A stretch of 64,000 bases of DNA, taken from the NCBI RefSeq assembly GCF_034314045.1, contig NZ_JAVIWL010000001.1:3410001-3474000 (forward strand), in the 5' to 3' direction. Shown piece by piece: positions 20,571 through 29,755 of this stretch. How positions within the stretch are numbered: position 1 is the stretch's first letter; every line of letters starts with the position of its first letter. The notes beneath the pieces are model-generated. The model saw nothing but the letters and a program-made list of their open reading frames with translations. It was not told where the DNA came from and ran no database searches. Origin of the DNA: Glaciimonas sp. CA11.2 (GTDB taxonomy: Bacteria; Pseudomonadota; Gammaproteobacteria; Burkholderiales; Burkholderiaceae_D). The translations under genes and the position numbers were made by a program.

Positions 20571-21542
20571 ATGAGCCAATTACACCAACAAAGTCTGGTC
20601 ATTGATGGCCTGAATATTTCCAAGTGGGAACGACCGGTTTTTGAAGATATGAAAAAAGGGGGGCTCAGCGCGGTTAACTGCACCGTCTCGGTATGGGAAA
20701 ATTTTCAGGGCACAGTCGGCAATATTGTCGACATGAAAAATCTGATCCGTGATAACGCCGATTTGCTCACGTTGGTGCGCGGTGTCGACGACATCAAGCG
20801 CGCCAAGAAGGAAGGCCGCACTGGCGTGATTCTCGGTTTTCAGAATGCCCATGCTTTTGAAGATAATCTGGGCTACATCGAAGTGTTTGCCGAGTTGGGT
20901 GTGCGTGTAGTGCAACTTTGCTACAACACGCAGAACATGGTCGGTACTGGTTGCTATGAACGCGATGGTGGTTTGTCAGGCTTTGGCCGCGAAGTGATCG
21001 CCGAAATGAATCGGGTCGGCATCATGGTCGATCTTTCTCATGTCGGTGGTAACACCTCTACTGAATCGATTCTGGCTTCCAGTAAACCGGTGTGCTATTC
21101 CCACTGTCTGCCATCTGGCTTGAAAGAGCATCCCCGCAACAAGAGCGATGAGCAACTGAAATTTATAGCCGATCATAACGGCTTTATCGGCGTGACCATG
21201 TTTCCGCCTTTCCTTAAGCGTGGCAGCAACGCCAACGTGGACGATTACGTCGAGGCATTTGACTATGTGATTAATCTTGTGGGCGATGATTGCGTCGGCA
21301 TTGGCACTGACTTTACGCAAGGATATGGCAAGCCTTTCTTTGAGTGGTTGACGCATGACAAAGGTCGCCACCGTCGCCTGACTGATTTTGGCACTGTCAC
21401 CAATCCTGAAGGTTTTCGCACCATTGGCGACTTTCCCAACCTGACTGTTGCGATGGAACGCGCAGGGTGGAAAGAAAGCCGGATTCGTAAGGTCTTGGGC
21501 GAAAACTGGATGCGTGTTTTTGGTGAAGTCTGGGTCGGCTAG
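20571..21542 (+). CDS. Membrane dipeptidase-family protein (PA5396-like)
   Basis: 323 residues of the renal dipeptidase (peptidase M19) family: VIDGLNI near the start, a central HAF segment (GFQNAHAFEDN), VDLSHVGGNTSTESI and late GIGTDFTQG. Metal-binding Glu/His positions typical of the family are partly altered (the start reads DGLNIS rather than DGHND), so it may not be a normal dipeptidase. The homologue in Pseudomonas lies in the same place, next to the V4R gene and dgcAB, and is GbdR-controlled. Its job in betaine or dimethylglycine breakdown is unknown. Ribosome site GGAG 8 bases before ATG 20571. Confidence 0.82.
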   Translation: MSQLHQQSLVIDGLNISKWERPVFEDMKKGGLSAVNCTVSVWENFQGTVGNIVDMKNLIRDNADLLTLVRGVDDIKRAKKEGRTGVILGFQNAHAFEDNLGYIEVFAELGVRVVQLCYNTQNMVGTGCYERDGGLSGFGREVIAEMNRVGIMVDLSHVGGNTSTESILASSKPVCYSHCLPSGLKEHPRNKSDEQLKFIADHNGFIGVTMFPPFLKRGSNANVDDYVEAFDYVINLVGDDCVGIGTDFTQGYGKPFFEWLTHDKGRHRRLTDFGTVTNPEGFRTIGDFPNLTVAMERAGWKESRIRKVLGENWMRVFGEVWVG

Positions 21543-21607
21543 CCGTAGTTAAGTCACTCCCAAAAACATGATCCGATTGAATCGATAACGACCAGAGAAA
21601 GCCAAAG

Positions 21608-22132
21608 ATGAAACCTCAATTACCGATAGAAGTCGATGCAGAAACCGGCGTGTGGACGACCGATAACTTGCCGATGCTATACGTGCCGCGCCATTTTTTC
21701 ACAAATAATCACACCGCCGTTGAAGCCGCGTTGGGTCGCGATAAGTATGCGCAGATTCTTTATGACGCAGGTCATAAGTCAGCGTATTTCTGGTGTGAAA
21801 AAGAAGCAAAACAGCATGGCATGAGTGGACTTGAAGTGTATCAACATTACCTCAATCGCCTGTCACAACGCGGTTGGGGGTTGTTTAGCTTCTCTGAAGT
21901 TAATGCAGCTGAAGCGACGGCAAAAATCAAGTTGCTCAACTCATCATTTGTTCTCCAGCAGCCTGATGCAGAAGGCAAACTTTGCTACATGTTTGCAGGC
22001 TGGTTCTCCGGCGCGATGGATTGGGTATCGGACACTACCGGTCAAAAAATAAAAGCAACCTGTATTGAAACCCAATGTGCTGGTGAGGGTCATGCGCATT
22101 GCGAGTTTACGGTCACGGCATTGTTGGCTTAA
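21608..22132 (+). CDS. V4R-domain protein (PA5397-like, DUF5943)
   Basis: 174 residues. The C-terminal third carries the 4-vinyl reductase (V4R) small-molecule-binding signature: WFSGAMDWV followed by CIETQCAGEGHAHCEF, with three Cys and two His that could bind metal or ligand. The N-terminal 70 residues include PRHFFTNNHTAVEAALG, typical of V4R proteins that sense or present a ligand. It sits between the dipeptidase-like gene and dgcA, 65 bases after one and 64 before the other, in the dimethylglycine operon. The function is unknown in any organism as far as I know; a role in Dgc assembly or one-carbon handling is inference. Confidence 0.8.
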   Translation: MKPQLPIEVDAETGVWTTDNLPMLYVPRHFFTNNHTAVEAALGRDKYAQILYDAGHKSAYFWCEKEAKQHGMSGLEVYQHYLNRLSQRGWGLFSFSEVNAAEATAKIKLLNSSFVLQQPDAEGKLCYMFAGWFSGAMDWVSDTTGQKIKATCIETQCAGEGHAHCEFTVTALLA

Positions 22133-22196
22133 ATAATATCGGCAGCAAAAATTGTTGTGCTGGCTCATTGGTCCTTTAGGAGTTTGAACATTCATC

Positions 22197-24260
22197 ATGC
22201 GTTACCCACATCTCTTTTCGCCGCTGACTTTAAACAAGGTGACGCTGCGCAATCGCGTAGTCAGCACCGCACATGCCGAAGTCTATGCGGATGCTGGCGG
22301 CTTGCCGGGTGAGCGCTATATTCGCTATTACGAAGAAAAAGCCAAAGGTGGTTTGGGTCTGGCGATTTGCGGCGGCTCCAGTGTCGTGTCGATTGACAGT
22401 CCGCAAGGTTGGTGGAAGTCGGTCAACCTGACGACCGATAAAGTCATTGAGCCGTTGGCGCGATTGACTGAAGCGATGCATCGTCACGGTGCCAAGATCA
22501 TGATTCAAGCGACACATATGGGGCGCCGCAGCTCGTGGCACGGCGAAAGCTGGCCGCATTTGCTGACGCCGTCTGGCATCCGTGAGCCGGTGCATCGTGG
22601 TAACGCTAAAATTATCGAGATTGAGGAGATACGTCGTGTCATCGCCGATTTCGCCGCCGCCGCCAGACGCGTCAAGGCCGCAGGCATGGACGGCATTGAA
22701 ATTTCGGCCGCCCATCAGCAACTGATCGATCAATTCTGGAGTCCACGCGTGAATGTACGCACGGATGAATACGGCGGCAGCCTCGAAAATCGGATGCGTT
22801 TTGGCATCGAAGTGCTGACTGCTGTGCGTGAAGCGGTCGGACCGGATTTTTGCGTCGGCATGCGGATGTGTGGCGATGAATTCCACGAAGACGGCATTGA
22901 TCACGACACCGCCAAACGCATCGCCAAGGCAATGTCAGAAACCGGTTTAATCGACTTTCTTAGCGTAGTGGGTTCTGGTGCTGATACGCACAATACACTG
23001 GTCAATTGCATGCCACCAATGGCATTGCCGCCGGAGCCTTTCGTGCACTTGGCGGCCGGAATAAAAACTGTGTCAAAAGTGCCGGTCATGCACGCCCAAA
23101 GTATTCGCGATGCCGGTCAGGCCGAACGTATTCTGGCGGCTGGTATGGTTGATCTGGTCGGTATGACGCGTGGCCAGATTGCCGATCCACACATGGTGAT
23201 CAAGATCCGCGATGGCCGTGAAGATGAGATTAAACAATGCGTCGGTGCTAATTATTGCATTGACCGCCAATATAACGGTCTTGACGTTTTGTGTATTCAG
23301 AACGCGGCAACATCGCGTGAAGAAACCATGCCGCATATTATCGCTAAAAGCCGTGGTCCAAAGCGTAAAGTAGTTGTAGTAGGCGCTGGTCCGGCAGGAT
23401 TAGAAGCCGCGCGGGTGGCACGTGAACGTGGTCATGACGTTGTGCTGTTTGAGCGGTGTGATGCCGTTGGTGGTCAGATCAATCTGGCCGCAAAAGCACC
23501 ACAGCGTGAACAAATGGCTGGCATTGTGCGCTGGTTCGATATGGAAACCAAGCGACTGGGCGTTGATCGCCGACTTGGCGTGGATGCCGACCAAGCCATG
23601 ATATTGGCAGAACAACCGGATATCGTCGTTTTAGCGACGGGCGGCAGCAATTTCACCGGACAGGTTCCTGCATGGGGCGTGGCAGACGGATTAGCGGTCA
23701 GTTCATGGGATATTTTGAGTGGACGTGTCGCTCCCGGCAAGAACGTGCTGGTGTATGACGGAATCAGCACACACGCAGGGTTCGGGGTGGCCGATTTTCT
23801 GGCGAGTCGTGGCAGCCAGGTTGAAATCGTCACGCCCGATGTCAAGATTGCGGACGATACCGGTGGCACAACATTCCCCATTTTTTATCGTCGCTTATAT
23901 GCACAAGGCATCATTCCGACGCCTAATTATTGGCTGGATCGTGTCTATGCCGAAGGCGATAAAAAAATTGCTATCTTACGGAATGAATACACTGAAATTC
24001 AGGAAGAGCGCGTCGTCGATCAGGTCGTCATCGAAAACGGCATCATGCCTAACGATCATTTGTATTGGTCGCTCAAGCCACAATCGGCAAACCACGGTCA
24101 GACCGATATCAAGAAACTGTATGCAGCCGAGCCGCAGCCAGCGCTATCTGAGCCGCTAGGTAACGGACGCTTTTTGCTGTTTCGGGTCGGCGACTGCATT
24201 TCGATGCATAACATCCATGCAGCGATCTATGATTCGCTGCGCTTGTGTAAAGATTTCTGA
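22197..24260 (+). CDS. dgcA: Dimethylglycine demethylase subunit DgcA
   Basis: 687 residues. The N-terminal half is an OYE-like TIM barrel (FMN; LFSPLTLNKVTLRNRV at the start, ATHMGRRSSW, DGIEISAAHQQLIDQFWSP, NVRTDEYGGSLENR). A Cys cluster follows (CVGANYCIDRQ...CIQNAA) of the kind that binds 4Fe-4S in the trimethylamine dehydrogenase and 2,4-dienoyl-CoA reductase family. The C-terminal half has an FAD/NAD domain (VVVVGAGPAGLEAARVARERG). With DgcB it removes a methyl group from dimethylglycine to give sarcosine and formaldehyde. The dgcB start lies 3 bases after its stop. Confidence 0.92.
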   Translation: MRYPHLFSPLTLNKVTLRNRVVSTAHAEVYADAGGLPGERYIRYYEEKAKGGLGLAICGGSSVVSIDSPQGWWKSVNLTTDKVIEPLARLTEAMHRHGAKIMIQATHMGRRSSWHGESWPHLLTPSGIREPVHRGNAKIIEIEEIRRVIADFAAAARRVKAAGMDGIEISAAHQQLIDQFWSPRVNVRTDEYGGSLENRMRFGIEVLTAVREAVGPDFCVGMRMCGDEFHEDGIDHDTAKRIAKAMSETGLIDFLSVVGSGADTHNTLVNCMPPMALPPEPFVHLAAGIKTVSKVPVMHAQSIRDAGQAERILAAGMVDLVGMTRGQIADPHMVIKIRDGREDEIKQCVGANYCIDRQYNGLDVLCIQNAATSREETMPHIIAKSRGPKRKVVVVGAGPAGLEAARVARERGHDVVLFERCDAVGGQINLAAKAPQREQMAGIVRWFDMETKRLGVDRRLGVDADQAMILAEQPDIVVLATGGSNFTGQVPAWGVADGLAVSSWDILSGRVAPGKNVLVYDGISTHAGFGVADFLASRGSQVEIVTPDVKIADDTGGTTFPIFYRRLYAQGIIPTPNYWLDRVYAEGDKKIAILRNEYTEIQEERVVDQVVIENGIMPNDHLYWSLKPQSANHGQTDIKKLYAAEPQPALSEPLGNGRFLLFRVGDCISMHNIHAAIYDSLRLCKDF

Positions 24261-24262
24261 GC

Positions 24263-26248
24263 ATGGATTCGTCAACCTTCATCAGCATGAGCCCGATCGG
24301 AAATGGAACGATTGTTCATCTCAATCCAATCATCACTATTCTGTTCTGGATAGCCGTAGTCGGATTGTTATCCGGTCTGACGCGGAGGGCCACGTTGTGG
24401 CGCGCTGGCCGCAAGGGTGCAGTCGCGCCGGTGCAATGGATCGGGTTGCTGGCGATTCCTAAGCGTTATTTTGTTGACCTGCATCATGTTGTGGCCCGCG
24501 ATCCGTATATCGCGCGCACCCACATTGCGACAGCAGGCGGTGCAATTGCGGCCATGGCGCTGGTTGCCATCAATTACGGTTTCATGTTGTATTGGCCGCT
24601 CTTAAATGCTGCGATTGCCTTATTTGCTGTGGTGATGTTGGTGGGTGTCATTTTTGTCTGGCATCGTCGCCGCACACCTCCTGCACGGCTCTCGCTTGGT
24701 GCCTGGAATCGTTTGCCTTGGGTACTTGGTGCGCTAGCTTTGGGTCTATTGCTGATGGGTATTTTGCCGGTTGGTGTGGTATCTGGATTGACGGCAGTGG
24801 TGACAGTGTTGCTGCTAGGGTTTGGTGCCTGGAATATGACGGTCGGGATTGGTCGGGGCGGACCGATGAAACATGCGTTGGCAGGTTTGTTGCATCTGGC
24901 ATTTCACCCACGCCCGGAAAGGTTTCAACAAAAAGCCGCACGCACAGGAATGGCAAAAGTCGGAGTGCCGACCATCGGAGTGCCGACCACAGCCCTCAAA
25001 CCTTTGGCATTGAATAAAGGTGAGCTCGGGGTGCGGACACCGCTGGATTTTCGCTGGAACCAGTTGTTAAGTTTTGATGCCTGTGTGCAGTGCGGCAAGT
25101 GCGAGGCCGCTTGTCCGGCCTTTGCTGCGGGCCAGCCGTTGAACCCAAAAAAACTAATTCAGGACATGGTGCTCGGCATGGCGGGCGGAAGCGATGCCCA
25201 TTTTGCGGGTAGTCCTTATCCCGGTATCCCTCTGGGTCAGCATCAAGGCGGCCCGCAAAAGGCAATTTTCCCCGGACTGATTTCACCAGACACTATTTGG
25301 TCCTGCACGACTTGTCGCGCTTGCGTTGAAGAATGTCCGATGCTGATTGAGCACGTGGATGCAGTGGTCGACATGCGCCGTAATCTGACGCTGGAAGACG
25401 GCGCGGTACCGGGGAAAGGACCCGAGGTTTTAGCCAATTTGCGTGAAACAGCCACGGCGGGAGGTTTTGATCTCAACGTGCGTTATAACTGGTCCATCGA
25501 TTTGAACATCACCCAAATTGCTCCCGGCAAATCGGTTGATGTTCTATTGATTGTGGGCGAGGGTGGCTTTGACATGCGCTATCAACGCAGCTTGAGAGCA
25601 TTGGTCAAAGTGTTGCAAGCTGGCGCTGTGGATTTCGCCATTCTTGGCGCGCTGGAAACAGATACCGGCGATGTGGCCCGACGTCTGGGTGACGAGGCAA
25701 CCTTTCAGTCGCTCGCCAAACGCCTGATCTGCACGTTATCGACGCTGTCGTTCAAACGCATCGTGACTGCTGATCCGCATGTGATGCATTGCTTGCGCAA
25801 CGAATATCCGGCGTTTGGCGGACGTTACGAGGTGTTTCATCACACGACGTTCATGGCAGCGTTGGCGAAACAGGGACAAATTACTCCCCGTGTCTCGATC
25901 GAAAGCGATCAAAGATTTACGTATCACGATCCTTGCTATCTGGGCCGTTACAACGGTGAGATTGAAGCTCCGCGTGAACTGCTTAAATTAATGGGACTGC
26001 CATTGCACGAAATGGAGCGCAACGGCATGCGCGGCCGTTGTTGTGGCGGTGGCGGGGGCGCGCCTTTAACTGACATTCCCGGCAAACAACGGATACCCGA
26101 CATTCGCATTCATGACGCCCGTGCGGTAAAGGCCGACACCTTAGTGGTGGGTTGCCCAAACTGTACCGCCATGCTGGAAGGCGTCGTCGGACCGCGCCCT
26201 GACATCCGTGATATTGCCGAGCTGGTTGCCGCAGCTTTGGAGGCTTAA
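24263..26248 (+). CDS. dgcB: Dimethylglycine demethylase Fe-S subunit DgcB
   Basis: 661 residues. The N-terminal 200 residues hold about five membrane helices, so the complex docks on the inner membrane. Two 4Fe-4S ferredoxin motifs follow (CVQCGKCEAACPA from Cys274, CTTCRACVEECPM about residue 347). The C-terminal CCG domains of the heterodisulfide-reductase type include RCCGGGGGAP and VVGCPNCTAML. It takes electrons from DgcA and passes them to the EtfAB pair or the quinone pool. Followed directly by etfA, whose start codon abuts the stop. Confidence 0.92.
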   Translation: MDSSTFISMSPIGNGTIVHLNPIITILFWIAVVGLLSGLTRRATLWRAGRKGAVAPVQWIGLLAIPKRYFVDLHHVVARDPYIARTHIATAGGAIAAMALVAINYGFMLYWPLLNAAIALFAVVMLVGVIFVWHRRRTPPARLSLGAWNRLPWVLGALALGLLLMGILPVGVVSGLTAVVTVLLLGFGAWNMTVGIGRGGPMKHALAGLLHLAFHPRPERFQQKAARTGMAKVGVPTIGVPTTALKPLALNKGELGVRTPLDFRWNQLLSFDACVQCGKCEAACPAFAAGQPLNPKKLIQDMVLGMAGGSDAHFAGSPYPGIPLGQHQGGPQKAIFPGLISPDTIWSCTTCRACVEECPMLIEHVDAVVDMRRNLTLEDGAVPGKGPEVLANLRETATAGGFDLNVRYNWSIDLNITQIAPGKSVDVLLIVGEGGFDMRYQRSLRALVKVLQAGAVDFAILGALETDTGDVARRLGDEATFQSLAKRLICTLSTLSFKRIVTADPHVMHCLRNEYPAFGGRYEVFHHTTFMAALAKQGQITPRVSIESDQRFTYHDPCYLGRYNGEIEAPRELLKLMGLPLHEMERNGMRGRCCGGGGGAPLTDIPGKQRIPDIRIHDARAVKADTLVVGCPNCTAMLEGVVGPRPDIRDIAELVAAALEA

Positions 26249-27526
26249 TTGGAATCGACTTTGCATCACGCTATCAAACGGGTAAATCCGCGTCGTCCGT
26301 TTACGGTCACAGCCGAGGGATTAAGGCGAATCGTGCTGGGTCTTTCCAGTACCGGTTTAAAAGGCGAAATCGGCGATGTGGTGGATGTTTCGTTGATCGC
26401 TAGCGGACAGGCGCATCACCAGGCAAAGCCATTACGTTCCACTCAGTTGGCGACCAAGTCCTTTCTTGCCGTGGCGCATAGTGATCGTGGCGCATTGGAT
26501 GAGCATGCGCGGCAGGTTATTGCGGCGGCGGCATTATTGGCCGATGCGGTCACTGAAGTTGTGTTGCTGGTCTTTGGTGAATTTAACGATGGCAATGACA
26601 GCAACGATGACAGCAACAATGCCAGCGCCATTTTGGGTGTTGACCGTGTCATTGTATTGCCGCAATACGGTAGTCACCTCTTTGCACCGGAACAAGAACT
26701 GGCAGCGTTACGCCATCTGATCGCTACGCTGCAACCTGAGCATATTTTCATTCCTGATTGCACGCTTTCTGGCGGCGATTTGGGGAGGCGTCTCGGCGCT
26801 GCTTTGGCCCAAGCTGGCGATTCGGATGACTTCAATAGCGGCATTGCGACGCATGTCGTCGAGATCAACTCGACCGGATTGGCAACTTATCGCCAGCAAC
26901 AATCCGTGATGGCACGCCGTAATTTGTCGCGCATCATTATGTTGGCCCCCGATGCGGTCGATACGCGTTTGCCATTTTTGGGGCGTGGCGAACTAGACGA
27001 AAAGCGCATCGCTACAGCGAGCGCCGCTGCTGCCGTTTCTGCGCAAGAGTCATCCCGATACCGCGACCACGGCATTAAAGTATTGGCGGCATCTCAAATG
27101 GCACTCGATGAAGCAGACTTTATCGTATCGGCAGGGAATGGTGTCGATGACGTCGCGACTTTTAATGGTTTGGCGTCTGTGTTGGAGGCGGCGGTGGGCG
27201 CAAGCCGTGTTGCCGTGGATGACGGCAAATTCAGTCGCGACCAACAAATTGGTGCGACCGGAAAAACCGTTAGCGCCAGCGTCTATCTGGCCTTCGGTAT
27301 CTCGGGTGCGGTCCAGCATCTGCAAGGCATCAAAGATTGTCGTCATGTGATTACGGTCAATCTGGACGCAAGCGCGCCGATGATTAAGCGTGCCGATCTC
27401 AGCATTATCGATGATGCGCATGCGGTGATTACGGCTTTGCTGGAACAAGTTAATCAAGCCAGAAATGTTGGGGTCGGCAACGTTGCGCTTAGCAATATTA
27501 AGGTTCGGACAGGGAGCGCATCATGA
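26249..27526 (+). CDS. etfA: Electron transfer flavoprotein alpha subunit (Dgc-associated)
   Basis: 425 residues from TTG 26249, which abuts the dgcB stop and has GGAGG 7 bases upstream. The C-terminal FAD domain is typical: IVSAGNGVDDVATFNGL, GASRVAVDDGKF, QIGATGKTVSASVYLAFGISGAVQH and a late NLDASAPMIKRADLSI. The N-terminal 70 residues exceed a housekeeping EtfA. A pathway-specific ETF encoded with dgcAB is known from Pseudomonas (PA5400-PA5401) and is inferred to accept dimethylglycine electrons. Low-complexity stretch of Asn/Asp/Ser near residues 110-126. Overlaps etfB by 4 bases. Confidence 0.88.
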   Translation: MESTLHHAIKRVNPRRPFTVTAEGLRRIVLGLSSTGLKGEIGDVVDVSLIASGQAHHQAKPLRSTQLATKSFLAVAHSDRGALDEHARQVIAAAALLADAVTEVVLLVFGEFNDGNDSNDDSNNASAILGVDRVIVLPQYGSHLFAPEQELAALRHLIATLQPEHIFIPDCTLSGGDLGRRLGAALAQAGDSDDFNSGIATHVVEINSTGLATYRQQQSVMARRNLSRIIMLAPDAVDTRLPFLGRGELDEKRIATASAAAAVSAQESSRYRDHGIKVLAASQMALDEADFIVSAGNGVDDVATFNGLASVLEAAVGASRVAVDDGKFSRDQQIGATGKTVSASVYLAFGISGAVQHLQGIKDCRHVITVNLDASAPMIKRADLSIIDDAHAVITALLEQVNQARNVGVGNVALSNIKVRTGSAS

Positions 27527-28356
27527 ACCTCAAAAAGGGTGCTTCGAAAAGGTTGGCTGTGCTGGTTTCCGTCGGCCGTCATCCGGTCAGCGGCATCGCG
27601 CGCTATAGCCGTAATGATGCTGCCGCCATGAGTATGGCGGTCGCATTGGCGCAGTCAACTGCCGCCATCAGCTTGGATATTATTCATGCAGGCAATCCCG
27701 ACAATGCTGCGTTATCGGATTATCTGGCGCTCGGCGCTAAAACGGTCAAAGTCATTGCATTAGAAGACGATCAGAATATTATTCCGGTGTTGAAACAAGC
27801 GCTGGAAAACTACGACCTGATTCTTTGCGGCAGTTGTGCTGAAGGTGGCGAAGCATCGGGCATGGTGCCGTACTTGTTGGCGAGTCAGTTAGGGCTGCCA
27901 ATCGTCGCTGATGTGATTGGCATCACACCTGATCCTGCGTCCGCTTCAGATGACGTGAAGACTGACATTATGTTGCAACAGTTTTTGCCCAAAGGGCGTC
28001 GTCGGGCAATCGCCGTGACCTTACCGGCACTCTTGACCGTGCATCCATTAGCGCCATCCAATGCGCGATATGCCCACGCTAGCTTGCAAAGTGGTGCTAT
28101 TGACCGTCATAAAACACGCACACAATTGTCATCTGTGACAAACAACCTTGATCAGCAGCAAGTGTGGCGCTTGTCACCGGCCACCGCCAGACCGTTAAAA
28201 CTGGTCGCCCAGGAAAAGCGGTCCGGTCATGCCCGAATGTTGTCAGCGACGGTGGCTGAAAGTCGTGGCGGCAGGATGATTCAGGAAGGCAGTGCCAGTG
28301 AAAAAGCGCAGGCGATATTGACCTATTTGCGGGAGCATCGCCTTGTCGATTATTAA
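27523..28356 (+). CDS. etfB: Electron transfer flavoprotein beta subunit (Dgc-associated)
   Basis: 277 residues. ATG 27523 overlaps the etfA stop (ATGA), so translation is coupled. The sequence has the ETF beta layout: N-terminal VGRHPVSGIARYSRNDAAAMSMA, a central ILCGSCAEGGEASGMVPYLLASQLGLPIVADV (AMP/FAD-side core) and a degenerate C-terminal segment with SRGGRMIQEG. It is shorter and more divergent than housekeeping EtfB. Works with EtfA to carry electrons from DgcAB. The Rieske oxygenase gene gbcA follows after 69 bases. Confidence 0.87.
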   Translation: MNLKKGASKRLAVLVSVGRHPVSGIARYSRNDAAAMSMAVALAQSTAAISLDIIHAGNPDNAALSDYLALGAKTVKVIALEDDQNIIPVLKQALENYDLILCGSCAEGGEASGMVPYLLASQLGLPIVADVIGITPDPASASDDVKTDIMLQQFLPKGRRRAIAVTLPALLTVHPLAPSNARYAHASLQSGAIDRHKTRTQLSSVTNNLDQQQVWRLSPATARPLKLVAQEKRSGHARMLSATVAESRGGRMIQEGSASEKAQAILTYLREHRLVDY

Positions 28357-28425
28357 ACTTCAAGCCCGACAGCGCTGTTCTTCAGCGACAGTATTAGTAA
28401 GCGTGTTGTTCTAAAAGTGTCATAG

Positions 28426-29736
28426 ATGGAGAAGAAATTGAAAGTATCCAAACAGATTCAAGATTTGATTACCAAACGTCTAAAGGGTCACAGCCTGGAC
28501 GCGCCTTTTTATCTAAGTCCTGAAATTTTTGACCTTGATATCAAGGAAATTTTTAGCAAGCACTGGATTCAGGTGGCGATTGATCCGGATATTCCGGAGC
28601 CGGGCGATTATGTGACGGTCGACATTGGCCGCAACTCTATCGTGATCTTGCGCGACGACGATATGTCGGTACGTGCGCATCACAACGTTTGTCGTCACCG
28701 TGGTGCGCGGTTGTGTTCAGAGCATAAAGGGTCCGTGGGCAATCTGGTATGTCCTTACCACCAATGGACCTACAATCTTACCGGAGAACTCATCTATGCC
28801 GAACATATGGGCGATCAGTTTAAGCACAGCGAACATCATCTAAAATCGGTACATGTAGAAAATCTGGCAGGATTGATTTTTATCTGTCTGGCCGAAGTGC
28901 CGCCACAGGATTTTTCGGTGATGCGCGATGCGATGATGCCGTATCTGCTTCCCCATGGATTGCAAGACTGCAAAATCGCCAAGCAAGTTGACTTGATCGA
29001 AGATGCGAATTGGAAACTCACGATGGAAAACAATCGCGAGTGCTATCACTGCGCGACCAACCATCCAGAGTTGACAGCATCGTTATTTGAATACGGTTTC
29101 GGCTACCAACCGTCACCGAATAATATTGAACAAGTCGAGGAATTCACGCGTTTGGCTGCGGAACGTAGTGCGCAGTGGGAGAGCGCTAATTTGCCGTCGC
29201 AAGAAATTGATCGGCTAGACGATTTGATTACCGGCTTTCGGACGCAACGGTTGCCATTAGATCGTGGGGGCGAATCACAAACATTGGACGGTCGCGTGGC
29301 TTCCGGCATTCTGCTAGGCGATTTTGACCGTGCAGATTTGGGTGGCTTGTCATTTTGGACACAACCCAATTCTTGGCATCACTTCATGAGTGACCATATT
29401 GTGAGTTTTTCTGTGTTCCCCATTTCGGCTGAAAAAACGCTGGTGCGCACCAAATGGCTCGTTCAAAAAGATGCCCGTGAAGGCATCGATTATCAGCTGG
29501 ATAACCTGACGGCCGTCTGGAACGCTACCAATGATCAGGACAAGATGTTGGTCGAGTTATCCCAAAAGGGTGCCAATAGTGATGCGTATCAACCGGGGCC
29601 GTACTCGCCTTATACAGAAGGATTGGTGGAGAAGTTTTGCAAATGGTATATCGATCGCCTGACCGAATCAATTGATGTAATAGACTCGTCTGATTCGGTT
29701 GAACCGATCACATTCATCAAATCGATCAAATCTTAA
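28426..29736 (+). CDS. gbcA: Glycine betaine monooxygenase, Rieske oxygenase subunit GbcA
   Basis: 436 residues. Ring-hydroxylating-type oxygenase: the Rieske cluster ligands are Cys89, His91, Cys109 and His112 (C-x-H-x17-C-x2-H), and the mononuclear iron region reads NRECYHCATNHPEL at about residues 203-216. It hydroxylates a methyl group of glycine betaine, which falls off as formaldehyde, leaving dimethylglycine. The reductase partner GbcB follows 19 bases later. The closest relatives are GbcA and stachydrine demethylase-type enzymes; the linked dgc and sox genes make the betaine assignment firm. Start ATG 28426 follows closely on a GATGGAG context. Confidence 0.92.
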   Translation: MEKKLKVSKQIQDLITKRLKGHSLDAPFYLSPEIFDLDIKEIFSKHWIQVAIDPDIPEPGDYVTVDIGRNSIVILRDDDMSVRAHHNVCRHRGARLCSEHKGSVGNLVCPYHQWTYNLTGELIYAEHMGDQFKHSEHHLKSVHVENLAGLIFICLAEVPPQDFSVMRDAMMPYLLPHGLQDCKIAKQVDLIEDANWKLTMENNRECYHCATNHPELTASLFEYGFGYQPSPNNIEQVEEFTRLAAERSAQWESANLPSQEIDRLDDLITGFRTQRLPLDRGGESQTLDGRVASGILLGDFDRADLGGLSFWTQPNSWHHFMSDHIVSFSVFPISAEKTLVRTKWLVQKDAREGIDYQLDNLTAVWNATNDQDKMLVELSQKGANSDAYQPGPYSPYTEGLVEKFCKWYIDRLTESIDVIDSSDSVEPITFIKSIKS

Positions 29737-29755
29737 AGTATCGCCGGAGCAGGCT

